Assembly: GCA_046541515.1 (NCBI GenBank)
Contig: JBKHDD010000063.1
Coordinates: 1 to 23,355 of the forward strand
Direction: 5' to 3'
DNA from: CAYFVR01 sp046541515
GTDB taxonomy: Bacteria > Desulfobacterota > Desulfobacteria > Desulfobacterales > Desulfococcaceae
Length of the DNA: 23,355 nucleotides
Made by a program: the position numbers and the translations under genes
Shown here: positions 1 to 6,512 of the stretch, piece after piece
Numbering within the stretch: position 1 is the stretch's first letter
Layout of the letters: the number at the start of each line of letters is the position of its first letter
The notes under the pieces: model-generated
What the model was told of the DNA's origin: nothing
The model's input: only the letters and a program-made list of their open reading frames with translations
The model's database searches: none

Positions 1-135
1 CACCGTCGTCGTCATCACCGTCGTCGTCATCACCGTCGTCGTCATCACCGTCGTCATCATCACCGTCGTCATCATCACCGTCGTCATCCGCGTCATCATC
101 CTCGTCGGCGTCGTCATCGCCGTCGTCGTCGTCTC
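1..135. repeat. 15-bp tandem repeat coding for (D/A)DDDG pentapeptides
   Basis: Units of 15 bases, CACCGTCGTCGTCAT on the plus strand, start at 1, 16 and 31 (identical). Variants at 46 and 61 differ from them by one base, and more degenerate copies follow to about 135. Read on the minus strand in the lipoprotein frame each unit gives D-D-D-D-G. The most regular copies lie at the window edge, so the array probably continues. Because 15 is a multiple of three, copy-number change would alter protein length without a frameshift. Confidence 0.9.
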
Positions 136-886
136 CGCAGACCAGATCGACGCCGTCGCAATCCTGGTCGATGCCGTCGCCGCAGATTTCCGGCGCGCCC
201 GGATAGACCGTCGGATCGGCGTCGTCGCAATCGCCCTCTTCCTCGGAGAAGCCGTCGCCGTCGTCGTCGGTAAAATCATCCAGATTTTGCAGAGTGATTC
301 GCAAATGGAATTGGGCCACGGCGACCGACACCAGAGCGCGCGGTCCAGCGATGGTCAGGGTCGTCAGCGTGGAAACCGCCTGAACCGCCGCGTGGTCGGT
401 CTCAAATTCCACGATCGTCATGGAAAAATCGATCGAAAGCGTCGCCGCGGCCTGGCGAACTTCCTCGGTGATCAAGATTCCGTTTTCCGGGTCGCCGTCG
501 TCGTCCACCGTCTGGAGAAAACGGGCGATGTTGGTCACTTCATCGTCGGTTTCGTCCTCCGCGCCTTCCACCAGGTCCACCGGCGTCATCACCGGCCCGG
601 CGACCGCCCGGCCAATAACGATGCTCCCCATGAAGAACTCGATGGTCTCGCCTTCCACGTACCGGAAGCGGCCGCCGGCGTCCGTTACGCCGGACTGGGT
701 TTCGGTTCGGTATTCCAGCCCCTCCACCAGGCTGTCGGCGAACACGCCTTCCTGGACCACCGGTTCGATTGAATCCCCGCCGCCGCTACAGCCGGTCGAC
801 ATCGCCGCCGCCAGCCCGAGAAGCAACATCAGGCCGAGGGATCGACACCCCATCCGTTGGAATAATTTACGGGTTCCCGATAGCAA
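1..886 (-). CDS. Putative lipoprotein with MopE-type metal-binding motif and acidic DDDDG repeats (C-terminus beyond window)
   Basis: This is the first 295 codons of a minus-strand gene that leaves the window at base 1. A strong AAAGGAGGT site (899-891) lies five bases before a TTG at 886, which I take as the start; an in-frame ATG at 853 is the alternative. A basic, then hydrophobic N-terminus ends in STGC, a usable lipobox, so the mature protein is probably a lipid-anchored envelope protein. Residues of the type GLEYRT...GVTDAGGRFRYVEGE resemble the small beta modules common in deltaproteobacterial secreted proteins. Next comes a CDDADPTVYPGAPEICGDG stretch, the 'putative metal-binding' repeat related to copper-binding MopE. 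After it the protein turns into almost pure Asp/Gly repeats at the window edge. Metal or calcium binding at the surface is inferred. The function is otherwise unknown. Confidence 0.85.
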   Translation of the reverse strand, partial: MLSGTRKLFQRMGCRSLGLMLLLGLAAAMSTGCSGGGDSIEPVVQEGVFADSLVEGLEYRTETQSGVTDAGGRFRYVEGETIEFFMGSIVIGRAVAGPVMTPVDLVEGAEDETDDEVTNIARFLQTVDDDGDPENGILITEEVRQAAATLSIDFSMTIVEFETDHAAVQAVSTLTTLTIAGPRALVSVAVAQFHLRITLQNLDDFTDDDGDGFSEEEGDCDDADPTVYPGAPEICGDGIDQDCDGVDLVCGDDDDGDDDADEDDDADDDGDDDDGDDDDGDDDDGDDDDGDDDDG

Positions 887-1271
887 ACTGACCTCCTTTG
901 GAACGTTGTGAAAAATTACCGGATTCCGGATATTTATCAAACCGGAATTCGAACATGCCTCCAAAAGAGCAATATCCGTTCCAGCATTTCAGGACGGAAT
1001 TTGTCCGGCGAAATCCGGGAGCGAAATTCCCGGAGGCTTGGACGGGGCGGCACTGGGTCAATAAAATGGGAAAAAGTAGGCCGGGGCAGTGATTTCCTCG
1101 AAAAACCAAGCGTTTGCACGGGAATGGTTCAGCGATCCAACCTTCTGATTTTATAAGAATTCCCATTCAACTGAACCAGTGCCGGCAAGGCGGGATCGGC
1201 GGAAAAACAGTTCGGCCCGGCCGAAATTTCTCGACCGGGCCGAAATTGCCGAACGGCGGCTGGACGGCGAA
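887..1271. other. Intergenic region without a convincing gene
   Basis: This gap lies between two minus-strand genes and contains the terminator described at 1201-1244. It also has a 7-bp stem, TCCGGGA (1014-1020) with TCCCGGA (1028-1034), around a GCGAAAT loop, with no T-run on either side. The promoter of the lipoprotein gene should lie between about 900 and 1000 on the minus strand, but I see no clear -35/-10 pair. Short open frames on both strands lack ribosome binding sites and family resemblance. Confidence 0.6.
1201..1244 (-). terminator. Rho-independent terminator of the lytic transglycosylase gene
   Basis: A perfect 10-bp inverted repeat, TTCGGCCCGG (1211-1220) and CCGGGCCGAA (1235-1244), encloses a 14-base loop. 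Read on the minus strand the stem is followed by CTGTTTTTCC (1210-1201), giving a T-run directly after a GC-rich stem. It lies 28 bases after the stop codon of the gene at 1272-1910. Confidence 0.8.
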
Positions 1272-1910
1272 TCAACTTCGCCGAACGGCGGGCCGGGAAA
1301 GATGTTTGAAAACGTCGTAGTAATCCATCACGTTTTTCACGTACTTTCGGGTGACGGGGAAAGGCGGAACCCCCTCATATTTTTTGACATTACGCATTCC
1401 CGCGTTGTAGGCGGCCAGGGCCAGTTTCACCTTTCCGTCCACCCGGTCCAGCAATTGGCGGAAATATCGGGTCCCGGCCATGATGTTCTGTTCCGGATCG
1501 AACCAGTTCCGAACGCCGAGGAAGCGGGCCGTGGCCGGCATCAACTGCATCAGTCCCCGCGCGCCCCGGTGGGACACGGCCTTGGGATTAAAGGCCGATT
1601 CCGCGTGAATGATGGCCCGGATCAACTCCGCCTCCACACCGTATTCCTCCGCCGCGCCGGCGATGATTTCCGTAAACTTCGTGGCGGACCGGTGCAGCCG
1701 GGGGTCGGCCTCGCACAAATCCAAATGACATTCCACGGACGCCTGGAGGTTGTTTTGTTCGCCTCCCGAGGACGCCGTTTTTTCCGTTGGGGTTTCAGAT
1801 TCCGCCATAGCTTTTCCGGCCATGCCGCCCCAAACAATCAGGAGCCCCACCAGCATGGCAAAGAGACGATAATGGCGTTTGCTTTCTGCAACCGATACTT
1901 GCCGCGACAT
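1272..1910 (-). CDS. Periplasmic lytic transglycosylase (SLT/Slt70-type domain)
   Basis: The 212-residue product cleaves peptidoglycan glycan strands, forming 1,6-anhydro-muramic acid ends. From the ATG at 1910 the N-terminus is a clear signal peptide: basic residues, a hydrophobic core at about 15-30, then AMA before E37. This supports that start over an open extension to 2042, and a GA-rich AAAGGCGGTGG precedes it. The catalytic domain covers about residues 78-205. It shows the catalytic Glu104 in IIHAES, then GARGLMQLMPATA (117-128) and AAYNAGMRNV (166-175), all standard for this fold. Only about 40 residues separate the signal peptide from the domain, so there is no cell-wall binding module. 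Two cysteines (61 and 66) sit just before the domain and could form a disulfide. A terminator follows, so the gene is probably transcribed alone. Confidence 0.93.
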   Translation of the reverse strand: MSRQVSVAESKRHYRLFAMLVGLLIVWGGMAGKAMAESETPTEKTASSGGEQNNLQASVECHLDLCEADPRLHRSATKFTEIIAGAAEEYGVEAELIRAIIHAESAFNPKAVSHRGARGLMQLMPATARFLGVRNWFDPEQNIMAGTRYFRQLLDRVDGKVKLALAAYNAGMRNVKKYEGVPPFPVTRKYVKNVMDYYDVFKHLSRPAVRRS

Positions 1911-2339
1911 TTCCACCGCCTTTAAATAATTTGCTTCCAAAAAATTTTTGTGACTCAAATCGTCCTCCGGTCGTCTTCCGACGCAAATTGGTTTGCTGTT
2001 TTTTTCCAACCCGTTTTTCCGGGGCGTCAACCGTTTCTTCAACCGTTAGATTTCCAATCTTTCGGTTTTCGTTTCAGGAACATCGACTCCGGCGATTTCC
2101 CTTCCCCGAGCCCCACGGAACCGGGAGCCGCCCAAATTCGCCGGATGGCCAAAAGCGAAAACCGTGCCATTTTCACGATATCCGATCCAAATTTTTCGCA
2201 AACACAAACCGATCCGAACGGACTTCAAGTCGAGAATTCCGTCCAATGGCGTCGAGATTTTCAAAGAAAGGAAAATCGGACAAGGATAAATCCTCATCGA
2301 AAAAGAAAGGGGCATAACCCGACTTTTGGTGGCAAAATA

Positions 2340-2364
2340 CCCAAAAAAAACTTGGTTTTTTGGG
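2340..2364. repeat. A/T-rich inverted repeat (hairpin)
   Basis: CCCAAAAAA (2340-2348) and TTTTTTGGG (2356-2364) pair perfectly over nine bases around a seven-base loop. The structure is symmetrical, with A and T runs inside the stem, so it could end transcripts from either side. No gene clearly reads into it. Confidence 0.55.
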
Positions 2365-2471
2365 ACCCACAAGAGTTAAAACGCCCAAAAATGGAACGAA
2401 TTATCGCTCCAAGTGCCGTTTTTTCGTCGTCATTTGGGACAAATTTTGTCTAACGACTCGACCAACGGGAA

Positions 2472-2580
2472 AAAGGTTCCGAAAGGCGGACAGGGGATTC
2501 CGCCGCCCAACCCGATTGTTTGCCGCCTTGGCCGAATACGCGCCCCAGGGTTCAGAAAAGGGAAATAATGCGGAACCTTT
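2472..2580. ncRNA. Candidate structured RNA element, strand unknown
   Basis: A perfect 10-bp inverted repeat, AAAGGTTCCG (2472-2481) and CGGAACCTTT (2571-2580), closes a 109-base segment in an otherwise empty region. Inside are a 6-bp hairpin, GGCGGA (2485-2490) with TCCGCC (2499-2504), and a 5-bp pairing, AACCC (2509-2513) with GGGTT (2548-2552). Together these give a closing stem with two arms. The segment is more GC-rich than its flanks. I do not recognise it as SRP RNA, 6S RNA, tmRNA, RNase P or a known riboswitch. The fold was found by eye, so chance pairing is possible. Confidence 0.25.
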
Positions 2581-2706
2581 AATTTAAATCGAGAAAAAGA
2601 AGACATACGCCATAAACAGTAGATGGGAGGACAAAGAGAGGTAGATGAACGAAAAAACTACGGTAGACGGTAGAGCTTTCAAGGATAAAAAGCGGAAATT
2701 CGGCGC

Positions 2707-2736
2707 TTGACAGAGACCGCCCCAAGAATTTAAAAA
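2707..2736 (+). promoter_or_regulatory. Candidate promoter of the DtxR-family regulator
   Basis: TTGACA (2707-2712) is a consensus -35. TAAAAA (2731-2736) lies 18 bases further on and matches four of six -10 positions. This sits about 45 bases before the start at 2779. A following A/T-rich stretch (2738-2752) could carry an operator, but I see no convincing DtxR-type palindrome. Confidence 0.45.
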
Positions 2737-2778
2737 GAAATATCTATTTATTCCGTCCCATGAAAAGGGAGGCGACCC

Positions 2779-3528
2779 ATGACCACCGGGCTCAGCGCCA
2801 GCCTGGAAGACTACCTCCAGGCCGTCTATCGCATTCAGTCGGCCAAGCAGGCCGCGCGTCCCACGGACATCGCCTTTGCGGTGGGGGTGAACAACTCCTC
2901 GGTCACCGGGGCTTTGCGGACCCTGTCCAGCAGGGGATTGGTCAACTACGCGCCCTACGACGTCATCACCCTCACCGGGGAAGGGAAACGGGTGGCGGAG
3001 GAAATCGTCCGCCGCCGGGAGATCCTGGCCCGGTTTTTCACCCGGGTGCTCCAGGCCGAGGACGCGGAGGCGGAATCCACCGCCAGGGGGGTGGAACACG
3101 CGGTTTCCCGGGACATCCTGGAGCGGCTGGCGGGTTTCGTGGAATTTCTGGAATTGTGCCCCCGGGCCGGGAATGAATGGATTGGGGAATTCTGGACCCG
3201 TCGCGGGGAGGGGCGGGCGTTCGAGGCGTGCGAAGAATGCATCGCCTCATGGGAAGAAAAGCGGAAACGGGCCGGATTCATCCCGGAAAGGGCGCTAACG
3301 GAGATGGAGGTGGGCGATCTGGGAAAAATCCGGCGGATCAATCTGGCGGCGTCGGGTCGCCGACGGCTGGGGGAACGGGGCGTTCGGCCGGAGGCCGTGG
3401 TTCGGATCGCGGGGGCGGACGAATCGGGCTTGGAAATCCTGTCGGGCGGGTATCGGATTCGCGTCCGGCGGAGCGACGCCGAACAAATCCAGGTTCAACC
3501 CTTCTCCGCGCCGGAGCCCCTCGCCTGA
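2779..3528 (+). CDS. DtxR/MntR-family metal-dependent transcriptional regulator with FeoA-like domain
   Basis: The 249-residue protein should repress transcription when bound to iron or manganese. The ATG at 2779 follows AGGGAGG with good spacing. Residues 1-62 form a winged helix-turn-helix, with NNSSVTGALRTLSSRGLV as the recognition region. The dimerisation and metal-binding domain follows (about 65-145), including the family's conserved Glu-His pair in ARGVEHAVS. The C-terminal part (about 172-242, beginning LTEMEVGDLGKI) is an SH3-like FeoA-type domain, as in full-length DtxR and IdeR. A CEEC pair around residues 152-155 is extra and could contribute to metal or redox sensing. The gene stands alone and convergent to proB, so its targets cannot be read from context. 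Which metal it senses is not decidable here. Confidence 0.9.
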   Translation: MTTGLSASLEDYLQAVYRIQSAKQAARPTDIAFAVGVNNSSVTGALRTLSSRGLVNYAPYDVITLTGEGKRVAEEIVRRREILARFFTRVLQAEDAEAESTARGVEHAVSRDILERLAGFVEFLELCPRAGNEWIGEFWTRRGEGRAFEACEECIASWEEKRKRAGFIPERALTEMEVGDLGKIRRINLAASGRRRLGERGVRPEAVVRIAGADESGLEILSGGYRIRVRRSDAEQIQVQPFSAPEPLA

Positions 3529-3556
3529 ACCAGGTCGCCGGCGAGCAAGGTCCCGA

Positions 3557-4726
3557 CTACTCGGCGGCCGCCAGCAGAATGGTCAGATTGTCCCGGTGGA
3601 TGACTTCGTCGTAGGGACGCCCCCCCAGCTGTTCCCGGATGCCGTGGGAGCGCAGTCCCTGGATTTTCCGGATGTCCGCCGCGTTGTAGTTGACCAGCCC
3701 AACCCCCACCACTTCGCCGTCGGGATCCCGGATTTCCACCGGCGCGCCGACGCGAAAGTCTCCGTCCACGCCGGTGATCCCGATGGGCAACAGACTTTTT
3801 CCCCTTTCCACCAATGCGCGTACCGCCCCGGCGTCGATCCGGATGCCGCCCCGGGGTCGCACCGAAAAACCGATCCAGGATTTCCGGTTGGCCATTTTTT
3901 CTTTTTTGGGCGCGAAAAAGGTCCCCAGCGCCTCCCCGTCCAACAGCCGCCGCAAAACGTCCGGCACGCGGCCCCCGGCGATGATCATGGGGATGCCGGC
4001 GGTGTTCACCTTGCGGGCCGCCTTGATTTTGGTAAGCATGCCCCCGGTGCCCAGGGAGCCGACAATGCCGCTGGCGCAGTTTTCCACCTCCCGTCCGATG
4101 GTGGTGACCAGCGGGATGAGCCGCGCGTCGGAAAAGGCCCGGGGATCCCGGTCGTACAAACCGTCGATGTCGGTGAGATTGATCAGGAGGTCGGCCCCCG
4201 CCATCAGGGCGATCATGGCGGACAAGTTGTCGTTGTCGCCGAACTTGATCTCCTCCACCGACACGGTGTCGTTTTCGTTGATGATGGGCACCACGCCCCA
4301 TTCCAGCAGCTGATTCAAGGTGTTTCGGGCGTTGAGATACCGTTTTCGGCTGTGGAGGCCGTCGCCGGTCAACAGCACCTGGGCCACGCGCCGGCCGTAC
4401 CGACCGAAGGCCAGCTCGTACTCCAGGATAAGCCCGGCCTGGCCCACGGCGGCCACGGCCTGGCGTTCCGGGATGGTGTCGGGTCGCGCGGGGAAGTTCA
4501 TTTTCTTGAGCCCGGCGGCCATGGCCCCGGAGGAAACCAGGATCACCTCGCGGCCGGCGTCGATCAGGGTGCAAATCTGCCGGCCGAGAGCGGCCACCAC
4601 CTCCAGGTTGAGGCCGCCTTCCCAGGTCAGCACGTTGCTGCCCACCTTCACCACCAGCCGATGGGCCTCCGAGACGCGGGCCACCCGGTCGATGTCGAGT
4701 TCCGGATTCGCGGAAGCGGTCGTCAT
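3557..4726 (-). CDS. proB: Glutamate 5-kinase with PUA domain
   Basis: The 389-residue enzyme phosphorylates glutamate with ATP in the first step of proline synthesis. The amino-acid kinase domain (about 20-265) shows VKVGSN at 26-31, VSSGAMAAG at 64-72, NENDTV at 150-155, FGDNDNLSA at 162-170 and GTGGMLTK at 226-233. A PUA domain follows at about 290-370, as in the E. coli enzyme. The length is slightly above the usual 367-375, mainly from a 20-residue N-terminal lead. The start at 4726 has only a weak binding site, so a later start is possible. It is the last gene of rplU-rpmA-obgE-proB, 42 bases after obgE, an arrangement common in bacteria. No proA follows. Confidence 0.96.
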   Translation of the reverse strand: MTTASANPELDIDRVARVSEAHRLVVKVGSNVLTWEGGLNLEVVAALGRQICTLIDAGREVILVSSGAMAAGLKKMNFPARPDTIPERQAVAAVGQAGLILEYELAFGRYGRRVAQVLLTGDGLHSRKRYLNARNTLNQLLEWGVVPIINENDTVSVEEIKFGDNDNLSAMIALMAGADLLINLTDIDGLYDRDPRAFSDARLIPLVTTIGREVENCASGIVGSLGTGGMLTKIKAARKVNTAGIPMIIAGGRVPDVLRRLLDGEALGTFFAPKKEKMANRKSWIGFSVRPRGGIRIDAGAVRALVERGKSLLPIGITGVDGDFRVGAPVEIRDPDGEVVGVGLVNYNAADIRKIQGLRSHGIREQLGGRPYDEVIHRDNLTILLAAAE

Positions 4727-4768
4727 GTCGGATTCCGAGAAGGAAAGGGAACAAAAGGAAGGAACTGG

Positions 4769-5776
4769 TTAGTCGGACGAATCGAGTCGCCGGCGGATTT
4801 CCCCCACCAGCCTCCGGAGACCCGAACGGGTCGCGGCGGAGATTCGAAGGGGATGTACGGAGAGGCCGATTTCCCGGGCCGCCATTTCAAACAGCTCCGA
4901 CCCGACTTCCGCCTCGGGGATATCCATTTTGGAAAAAACCACCACCTGGGGCCGATCGCCCAGATCGACGCTGTACCGGCTCAACTCCCGTTGAATGGCG
5001 CCGTACCGTTCCAGCGGCGCGTCCGGGTCGATTTCGGCGGCGTCGATCAAGTGGACCAAAAGCCGGGTGCGTTCCAGATGGCGAAGAAACCGAACGCCCA
5101 GCCCCGCCCCGGCGTGGGCGCCCTCGATCAGCCCCGGCACGTCGGCCACCACGAAGGGATCGCCTCCGTCGGTCACCACCCCCAGATTGGGCGCGACGGT
5201 GGTGAACGGATAGTCGGCGATCCGGGGCCGGGCCGCGGAAAGCGCGCCGATGAGGGTGGATTTTCCGGCGTTGGGGAAGCCGACGATGCCCACGTCGGCC
5301 AGCAACTTGAGTTCCAGCCGAAGGTTCCGGGTTTCGCCGGGCTCGCCGGGCTGGGCGAAACGGGGCGTCCGATGGGTGGAACTTTTGAAGTGAAGATTTC
5401 CGCGCCCGCCCCGGCCGCCCCGGGCCACCACCACAGAGTCCTCGGGCCCGGTCAGGTCCGCCAGCGGGGTCCCGTCGTCGGCGTCGTAGACCAACGTGCC
5501 CAGCGGCACTTCGACCACGAGATCGTCCCCGCCCCTGCCGGTGCGCTGGCCGCCTTCGCCGGGCCGGCCGTTGGGGGCGCGGAACTGGCGGCGGGAACGG
5601 AAATCATACAGGGTGCGTATGCGGGGAGAGGCGGCCACTCGCACGTCGCCGCCCCGTCCGCCGTCTCCGCCATCCGGCCCGCCCTTGGGGATGAAACGCT
5701 CGCGCCGAAAACTCAGGCAACCGTTTCCGCCGTTCCCGGAGCGAACCGTGATGGTGGCTTCGTCAACGAATTTCAA
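4769..5776 (-). CDS. obgE: Obg/CgtA GTPase
   Basis: Obg GTPases bind the large ribosomal subunit during assembly and link it to nucleotide and stress signals. The 335-residue product has the Gly-rich Obg domain (1-158), with typical GGxGG runs such as GGPDGGDGGRGGD at 32-44. The G domain follows: GFPNAGKS (166-173), switch I YPFTT (189-193), DVPG (212-215) and ISA (312-314). The base-recognition motif reads SKMD (282-285) where the consensus is NKxD. The third C-terminal (OCT) domain is absent, as in most proteobacterial Obg proteins. Translation starts at a TTG (5776) that shares four bases (TTGA) with the rpmA stop, so synthesis is probably coupled to L27. Confidence 0.96.
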   Translation of the reverse strand: MKFVDEATITVRSGNGGNGCLSFRRERFIPKGGPDGGDGGRGGDVRVAASPRIRTLYDFRSRRQFRAPNGRPGEGGQRTGRGGDDLVVEVPLGTLVYDADDGTPLADLTGPEDSVVVARGGRGGRGNLHFKSSTHRTPRFAQPGEPGETRNLRLELKLLADVGIVGFPNAGKSTLIGALSAARPRIADYPFTTVAPNLGVVTDGGDPFVVADVPGLIEGAHAGAGLGVRFLRHLERTRLLVHLIDAAEIDPDAPLERYGAIQRELSRYSVDLGDRPQVVVFSKMDIPEAEVGSELFEMAAREIGLSVHPLRISAATRSGLRRLVGEIRRRLDSSD

Positions 5777-6027
5777 TCGGTTTGGATGCTCACGATTTTC
5801 CGGGAGCGGCCAGAGCGGCCGTAGGCCACCACGCCGTCGGTCAGGGCGAAAAGGGTGTAATCCTTGCCCATGCCGACGTTTTCGCCCGGATGAATTTTGG
5901 TGCCGACCTGGCGCACCAGCACGTTGCCGGCCCGAACGCGTTCGCCGCCGTAACGTTTGACGCCCCGTCGTTGCCCCTGGCTGTCGCGGCCGTTTTTGGA
6001 GCTGCCGCCCGCCTTCTTGTGTGCCAT
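5773..6027 (-). CDS. rpmA: 50S ribosomal protein L27
   Basis: The 84-residue protein sits at the peptidyl-transferase centre, where its flexible N-terminus reaches the tRNA ends. The sequence is standard: MAHKKAGGSSKNGRDSQGQR at the N-terminus, then the conserved GVKRYGGE, VRAGNVLVRQVGTK and HPGENVGMGKDYTLFAL blocks. It starts directly with MAHKKAGG, so no cleavable Firmicutes-type leader is present. A GAGGAA ribosome binding site overlaps the rplU stop codon, five bases upstream, and its own stop overlaps the obgE start. Confidence 0.98.
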   Translation of the reverse strand: MAHKKAGGSSKNGRDSQGQRRGVKRYGGERVRAGNVLVRQVGTKIHPGENVGMGKDYTLFALTDGVVAYGRSGRSRKIVSIQTD

Positions 6028-6032
6028 GGTTC

Positions 6033-6422
6033 TTATTCCTCGGTGGGTTCCGGTTTGGTTGAAATTTCCACGTCCCCCTCGGGGGCCGGGGCCGCTTCGG
6101 CCGACGGGCCGTCGGGGCCGATCCGGTCGATCCGTACCGCGGTAAACGGCTGCCGATGGCCCTGGGTCCGGCGATAGCCTTTCCGCCGCTTGTACTTAAA
6201 CACCAGGATCTTCTTGGATTTGTCCTGGGCCACGATTTCGCCCCGAACCTTCACGTCCTCCAGCAGCGGCTGGCCGATCCGGACATCTTCTCCGTCGTTG
6301 AACATCAGGACCCGGTCAAAATCGACGGTATCGCCGACCTGGCCGTCCATCCGCTCCACACGGAGAATGTCGCCCTTCTGAACTTTATATTGCTTCCCGC
6401 CGGAATTAACGACTGCATACAT
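6033..6422 (-). CDS. rplU: 50S ribosomal protein L21
   Basis: L21 binds 23S rRNA in the large subunit. I chose the ATG at 6422 (MYAVVNSGGKQYKVQKGD) because a near-perfect AAGGGAGGTGG lies just upstream and the family begins exactly here; an open extension back to 6503 is not conserved. The 129-residue product contains the family signature KYKRRKGYRRTQGHRQPFT. The last 20 or so residues (APAPEGDVEISTKPEPTEE) form an acidic, Pro-rich tail beyond the roughly 103-residue E. coli protein; such tails are common and probably disordered. It heads the rplU-rpmA-obgE-proB operon, read from the promoter at 6500-6472. Confidence 0.97.
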   Translation of the reverse strand: MYAVVNSGGKQYKVQKGDILRVERMDGQVGDTVDFDRVLMFNDGEDVRIGQPLLEDVKVRGEIVAQDKSKKILVFKYKRRKGYRRTQGHRQPFTAVRIDRIGPDGPSAEAAPAPEGDVEISTKPEPTEE

Positions 6423-6471
6423 GATGACTCCACCTCCCTTCACGCGAAATAACCCGATCACAAAATTCTGT

Positions 6472-6500
6472 ATAATGAAATTCTTTTTTGCGTTTGTCAA
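6472..6500 (-). promoter_or_regulatory. Promoter of the rplU-rpmA-obgE-proB operon
   Basis: On the minus strand TTGACA (6500-6495) is a consensus -35. CATTAT (6477-6472) lies 17 bases further on and matches four of six -10 positions, continuing into TATACA. The leader to the L21 start would be about 45 bases. Confidence 0.65.
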
Positions 6501-6508
6501 CAAAAAAG
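6483..6508 (-). terminator. Hairpin after the unknown-function gene, overlapping the rplU promoter
   Basis: CTTTTTTG (6483-6490) and CAAAAAAG (6501-6508) form a perfect 8-bp inverted repeat around a 10-base loop. The loop contains most of the TTGACA box of the rplU promoter. It lies just past the stop codon of the upstream gene (6513), so it may help end that transcript. The stem is AT-rich, which makes this a weak terminator call. Confidence 0.35.
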
Positions 6509-6512
6509 CGAA

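Larger units (their letters stand above)
1911..2778. other. Long non-coding stretch between divergent genes
   Basis: About 870 bases separate the lytic transglycosylase (minus) from the DtxR-type regulator (plus). Base composition is visibly richer in A and T than the neighbours, with many A and T runs. Open frames exist on both strands, but none has a good ribosome binding site, a coherent protein composition or a family I recognise. The stretch holds an AT-rich hairpin (2340-2364), a small palindrome GACAAATTTTGTC (2438-2450), a candidate structured RNA (2472-2580) and a promoter candidate for the downstream regulator (2707-2736). It could also include remnants of a decayed gene. Confidence 0.6.

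Noticed and set aside
1..135. CRISPR-like array
   Set aside because: Units are contiguous 15-bp repeats without spacers and are in frame with a protein-coding gene.
2246..2317. A 23-residue Lys/Ser-rich peptide (starts MASRFSKKGK)
   Set aside because: No ribosome binding site precedes the ATG and the composition could result from A-rich DNA. Without conservation data it is not supportable.
2645..2710. A 21-residue frame after a GAGAGG motif
   Set aside because: Spacing to the ATG is only three bases, and its end overlaps the -35 box of the regulator promoter.
3596..5824. A 742-codon open frame on the plus strand across proB and obgE
   Set aside because: It is antisense to two clearly conserved genes. 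Its protein is rich in His, Gly and Pro with no family resemblance, a common artefact of GC-rich codon use.
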